Origin: Candidatus Phycorickettsia trachydisci
GTDB taxonomy: Bacteria; Pseudomonadota; Alphaproteobacteria; Rickettsiales; Rickettsiaceae
Assembly (NCBI RefSeq): GCF_003015145.1
Contig: NZ_CP027845.1
Span: 1,054,001-1,118,000 of the forward strand
Length of the DNA: 64,000 nt
Reading direction: 5' to 3'
A program made the translations under genes and the position numbers. The notes under the pieces are model-generated. The model saw only the letters and a list, made by a program, of their open reading frames with translations, had not been told where the DNA came from and searched no databases. Below, one piece after another: positions 60,686 through 64,000 of the stretch. Numbering within the stretch: position 1 is the first letter of the stretch; each line of letters begins with the position of its first letter.

Positions 60686-61744
60686 TTAATTGCTAAATTT
60701 ATTTACTACCACTTCTATAATTTCTGCTGATTTTTCTATATCATTTTTAGTTATTCCCATATGCACAACCGCTCTAATGTGCCCTTCTAACCATGGGAAT
60801 AAAAGTAAACCATATTTTTGACATTCTGTTATAAAATCATCATTTGTTACGTTTAAACTTTTTATACTAAAAGCAAGTATATTTGTTTCTGGGTAAGGAT
60901 ATATCAGACTTATTTGAGGTAATGTTTTTATTTTATCAGCCAGCAACTTAGCTAAGTCATTATCATCTTTTAGCCTTGATATATTATTCTCTAAAGCATA
61001 CTTGGCTGCAGCTCCGTAGTAGCCTATCTGATGGTAACCGCTACCAAGCCATACTTGCATAGTTCTTGCTTTTTCTATTATCTGCTTTTTGCCAAGCAAC
61101 ATTGAACCGAAAGGCGCTCCTAATCCTTTTGAAAAACAACAACTCATCGTATCTGTATACTTTGCATACTCAGATAGTGGTACTTTACTTTCTACATGGG
61201 CATTAAATATCCTTGCTCCATCTAGATGCAAGTTAATTCCTCTATTTTTCAAGTAATGATATAGTTGTATTTGTTCGTCTATTGGATAAATTTTTCCATT
61301 AAATCCATTTATACTATTTTCTATAGTTACCAGCTTTACCTGCGAAAAAATTTTATACCTTGGTTTTGATTCTATAGACTTTTGAACGTCATATATATTT
61401 AAAATACCACTATCATTATGAATGCAGTTAAATACAATACTATTTACTTTAGCATTTCCTGCGCTATCAAAAAAATTAATATGATAATTATAATGTGTTA
61501 TTACTTCATCTCCGGGAGAAGTTTGAGAACTAATTGCAGCTCGATTGGCAAACATTCCGCTGGTAACAAATAACGCATCTTCCACCTGAAATAAGTCTTT
61601 GCAATAATCAACTAGTTCATTAGCCGATATATCTTCACCATAAGCATAATCTCCAGCTTGAGCATGATACATTGAATCTTTAATGGACTGGTTTGGTTTT
61701 GTTACGGTATCACTTCTCAGATCTATGAGCTTATTTTTTTTCAT
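60686..61744 (-). CDS. Threonine aldolase-like PLP enzyme (copy 1 of the operon)
   Basis: A 352-aa relative with the opening LIDLRSDTVTKP, the best-known threonine aldolase signature. The PLP Lys206 is in CFSKGLGAPFGS and Asp175 in HLDGARIFNA. The His in the TH/SH position is replaced by a YNYH stretch (His88), with HINFFDSAGNAKV after it, so the active site differs from that of the copy downstream. It starts 4 bp after the ABC transporter stop and ends 3 bp before the next gene, so it is co-translated with both. Confidence 0.88.
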   Translation of the reverse strand: MKKNKLIDLRSDTVTKPNQSIKDSMYHAQAGDYAYGEDISANELVDYCKDLFQVEDALFVTSGMFANRAAISSQTSPGDEVITHYNYHINFFDSAGNAKVNSIVFNCIHNDSGILNIYDVQKSIESKPRYKIFSQVKLVTIENSINGFNGKIYPIDEQIQLYHYLKNRGINLHLDGARIFNAHVESKVPLSEYAKYTDTMSCCFSKGLGAPFGSMLLGKKQIIEKARTMQVWLGSGYHQIGYYGAAAKYALENNISRLKDDNDLAKLLADKIKTLPQISLIYPYPETNILAFSIKSLNVTNDDFITECQKYGLLLFPWLEGHIRAVVHMGITKNDIEKSAEIIEVVVNKFSN

Positions 61745-61748
61745 AAAG

Positions 61749-63524
61749 TTAATATTTTAAAATATCATCTGTTTGAGCATTCCAAAGTTTGCGATATAAA
61801 CCAGGCATTTTTATTAATTCATGATGCGGACCGTCTTGCAAAATTTTACCTTTATCAAATACTAAAATCCTGTCCATATGTAATAAAGTCGAAAGCCTAT
61901 GGGCAATAACTATTGCTGTTTTTTGTTCCATCAGCTTGAATAAGCTTGCTTGCATCGCTTTCTCAGTTATAGAATCTAGTTGATTAGTGGCTTCATCAAG
62001 AATAAGTATAGGAGCATTCTTTAAAAATGCTCGAGCGATACTTATCCTTTGTCGCTCCCCACCTGATAATTTGAATCCCTTTTCTCCAACAATTGTATTA
62101 TATCCATCAGGCAGTCTATTGATAAACGGATCAATCCCCGCAAGCTTTGATGCTTCAACAATTTCTTGTGGATTTGCATCTGGCTTTCCATATAGTATGT
62201 TTTCTAGGATGGTATCATGAAATAGTATTAAATCTTGTGGAACAACTGATATTTTATCTCTTATAGAATCTTGCCGAACGTCAGAAATAAATTGATCATC
62301 AATACTTATTCTTCCAGACTTTACCTCGAAGAGCTTTAATATCAAATTAACAAAACTAGATTTTCCAGCACCTGTATAACCTACAAGTCCGACTTTTTCT
62401 TTTGGATTTATAGAAACTGATAAATCATTAAAAAGTAAATCCTTAGAGTTGTATGAAAAAGTTACATTTTCGAAGCTGATTTTGCCATTTTGAACTATAA
62501 GATTTTTTGCATCTTTTTTATCTTTGATTTCTGGATTAACAAAAATAGTTGCAATAGCATTTTGAACCTTACCATAGTGGTCAGAAAATTTTGTTAAATC
62601 ATTGGTAAGTTGGTTTAAAAAGTCAACAATCGCTATATTAAGACCGATTACTAAAGCAAAATCTCCTATCGTCACTCCACCTGATTGAAACCCCTGAATC
62701 AAAAAATAAATACTAAATATCTCTAATAAATTAAAAGAATAGCCATACGTAAACCAAACCCAAAAATATGCTGTATTCAGATTTTTTTCAGCCCGTAACT
62801 TTTTTTGGCAATGTCTAAATAATTTTAGTCTTTCATACAGTTTATTATTAAACAACTTGATCGAAATAATATTCAACAAACTATCAGCAGCAATAGCATT
62901 TACCTTAGCACTGCTGGCAGATTCATTATCAGCAAGACCTGCCAATTTGGGAAAAAAGTAAACTGCTGCTGCAATAAAAATGATTGCCCATATCGAAGTT
63001 GCAACTGCAAACTTTATATTTACTAAAGCTAAAGTGTATATAGATATAATGAGAGCTACAATACATGCAAAAAAACGACCTATAATAAGTTTGATTATTT
63101 CTATGATGCTTTCTGTAAGATTATTTAACTTATATGCTAAATCGCCAGTAAAATTTTTTTGGTAATATGCGTGGTCGTGGTTGAGCAACTTGGTATAACA
63201 TTTGTCAAATATTTTTTGTCTTAACAAAGGACACATTTTAATATCTATAAAATAGCCATAAATTCTAAATATAGTCGTTAGTAATAAAGCCATAAAAACA
63301 TATAAGACTGCCGGTACTAGTAAAGCCTCTATCAAATTATCGCTGTTTTGATATTTTACTGCTGTATCTAGCATGTTTTTTATAAGATATTTTCTAAAAG
63401 AGATATCAAATGCCCAAACTAAAGCCGTTATAAACATAAGAAGGATGTTTATCCTGAAATTAGATAACAACCCAATAATAAAATTTATTGGTTTTGTGGA
63501 ATTATTTGATGCGGTCGTATTCAC
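61749..63524 (-). CDS. ABC half-transporter (exporter type, membrane domain fused to ATPase)
   Basis: A 591-aa type IV (MsbA-like) exporter. About six helices lie in residues 20-310. The ATPase follows: Walker A GYTGAGKSS near 378-386, Q loop VPQDLILFHD near 428, signature LSGGERQRISIARAF near 487-501, Walker B ILILDEATNQLD near 507-518 and the His switch IVIAHRLS near 541. It would work as a dimer to export lipids, peptides or small molecules. Between the PhyH-type gene (7 bp upstream) and the two PLP enzyme genes it may export the product they make; that is inference from operon structure. Confidence 0.9.
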   Translation of the reverse strand: MNTTASNNSTKPINFIIGLLSNFRINILLMFITALVWAFDISFRKYLIKNMLDTAVKYQNSDNLIEALLVPAVLYVFMALLLTTIFRIYGYFIDIKMCPLLRQKIFDKCYTKLLNHDHAYYQKNFTGDLAYKLNNLTESIIEIIKLIIGRFFACIVALIISIYTLALVNIKFAVATSIWAIIFIAAAVYFFPKLAGLADNESASSAKVNAIAADSLLNIISIKLFNNKLYERLKLFRHCQKKLRAEKNLNTAYFWVWFTYGYSFNLLEIFSIYFLIQGFQSGGVTIGDFALVIGLNIAIVDFLNQLTNDLTKFSDHYGKVQNAIATIFVNPEIKDKKDAKNLIVQNGKISFENVTFSYNSKDLLFNDLSVSINPKEKVGLVGYTGAGKSSFVNLILKLFEVKSGRISIDDQFISDVRQDSIRDKISVVPQDLILFHDTILENILYGKPDANPQEIVEASKLAGIDPFINRLPDGYNTIVGEKGFKLSGGERQRISIARAFLKNAPILILDEATNQLDSITEKAMQASLFKLMEQKTAIVIAHRLSTLLHMDRILVFDKGKILQDGPHHELIKMPGLYRKLWNAQTDDILKY

Positions 63525-63531
63525 GAATATT

Positions 63532-64000
63532 TTAAATTTTTACTAATTTAATTTTTTTATTAAGGATAGAAAGAAGGGAGTGCCACAAATTTTTATATAC
63601 TAGCCCCGAAATATTTCCAGCATCATGCAAATCACAAGCTTTGTTGAGTATATTTAGCTTCTTTAAATCTTTGATTGCCACGACACTATCTATCCCCCCA
63701 AAATTATTATTTGCAGTTAAAATTTCTATCCATAACATTATTAAAGCTTCTTTATTTAGTATTTTTGGCTTTATATCAAATAATGATAATGATTCTTTCA
63801 GTATTTGGTTAGTTAATTCTCCACAATTAAACATACCAAAATTTGTTGGTTTGATATCCGGAATCTGAGGAAAATCTTTTCCTTCTGTAACCCATCTCGT
63901 AACGTATGCAAACCTATCTTTACGAGCACGGTTTTCATCACTTCCATGCCATAATTTTGAATCAAATATGATAGCATCTCCCTGATTAACAGTTATTGAC
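63532..64000 (-). CDS. Phytanoyl-CoA dioxygenase (PhyH)-family protein, C-terminal part, cut by window edge
   Basis: An open frame runs from the right edge to 63532 (156 codons). Near the edge it reads GDAIIFDSKLWHGSDENRA followed by RKDRFAYVTRW. That is the second half of the PhyH fold: GD.....S..WHGS carries the distal iron-binding His, and the Arg about 8-10 residues later binds 2-oxoglutarate. PhyH enzymes hydroxylate or halogenate varied substrates, often in natural-product pathways. An internal Met at 63834 begins a 100-aa frame, but the PhyH motif lies upstream of it, so the true start is outside the window. Confidence 0.82.
   Translation of the reverse strand, partial: SITVNQGDAIIFDSKLWHGSDENRARKDRFAYVTRWVTEGKDFPQIPDIKPTNFGMFNCGELTNQILKESLSLFDIKPKILNKEALIMLWIEILTANNNFGGIDSVVAIKDLKKLNILNKACDLHDAGNISGLVYKNLWHSLLSILNKKIKLVKI

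Noticed and set aside
1-64000. CRISPR arrays, tRNA or rRNA genes, replication origin
   Set aside because: I looked for short direct-repeat series, cloverleaf-like sequences and clusters of DnaA boxes in the gaps and found none.

Overview
The window is AT-rich, densely coded alphaproteobacterial DNA. It looks like an obligately intracellular member of the Rickettsiales. The indicators are an rvh-type type IV secretion block (virB8-virB9-virB10-virB11-virD4, with a VirB9 lacking its C-terminal half), a Tlc ATP/ADP translocase for taking nucleotides from a host, an NtrY-like sensor kinase, ankyrin proteins, a small phospholipase D of the rickettsial type, and many lineage-specific proteins. I cannot assign a genus. 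No tRNA, rRNA or CRISPR array was seen. TGA behaves as a normal stop.

Layout. 1-5685 (minus): housekeeping operon ppx/gppA - 5-formyl-THF cyclo-ligase - cvpA - tatC - serS - recA - SDR (cut by the left edge). 5799-11287 (minus): T4SS operon. 11467-15580 (plus): a secreted small protein, a short protein leading into scoA-scoB (3-oxoacid CoA-transferase), and a 588-aa effector candidate. 15577-19042 (minus): sodB-ftsW-murG-queE. 19088-24225 (plus): cca, a ZnuA-like protein, an AEC permease and a two-domain malic enzyme. 24258-31930: tadA, two ankyrin proteins, tlc, ntrY-ubiG, and a VanX-like dipeptidase. 32064-38006: a symporter paralogue, GT2 glycosyltransferase, XRE regulator, lnt. 38063-40328: a pair of paralogous unknown proteins with near-identical promoters, then a toxin-antitoxin pair.

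40500-50632 is the most structured part. A segment (promoter, long leader, small membrane protein, convergent ruvC) has been duplicated in tandem. In the first copy ruvC is decayed and split by a 7362-bp transposon (41585-48946) with a 6-bp direct repeat TTTATC on both sides. The second, intact ruvC shows the empty site. The transposon ends are arrays of GAGCC motifs with conserved spacing (about 32, 32, 24 and 22 bp). One end is itself interrupted by a group II intron (41672-43507) with a recognisable 34-nt domain V. The serine recombinase is intact, but the DDE transposase has two frameshifts and the ATPase one nonsense codon. The cargo is a two-gene unit whose second product carries an HAE...CxxC deaminase signature resembling the OTT_1508 family. 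A truncated solo transposon end lies at 40504-40628.

50639-58881 carries pld, engB, a degenerate argB-like gene, two unknown proteins, queF and a 930-aa sodium-symporter/histidine-kinase fusion. Its paralogue at 32064 lacks the kinase. 58882-59638 holds two short palindromic, MITE-like elements. The right end (59639-64000, minus) is a tight operon of a PhyH-type dioxygenase (cut by the edge), an ABC half-transporter and two different threonine-aldolase-like PLP enzymes. It could be a small-molecule biosynthesis and export cluster.
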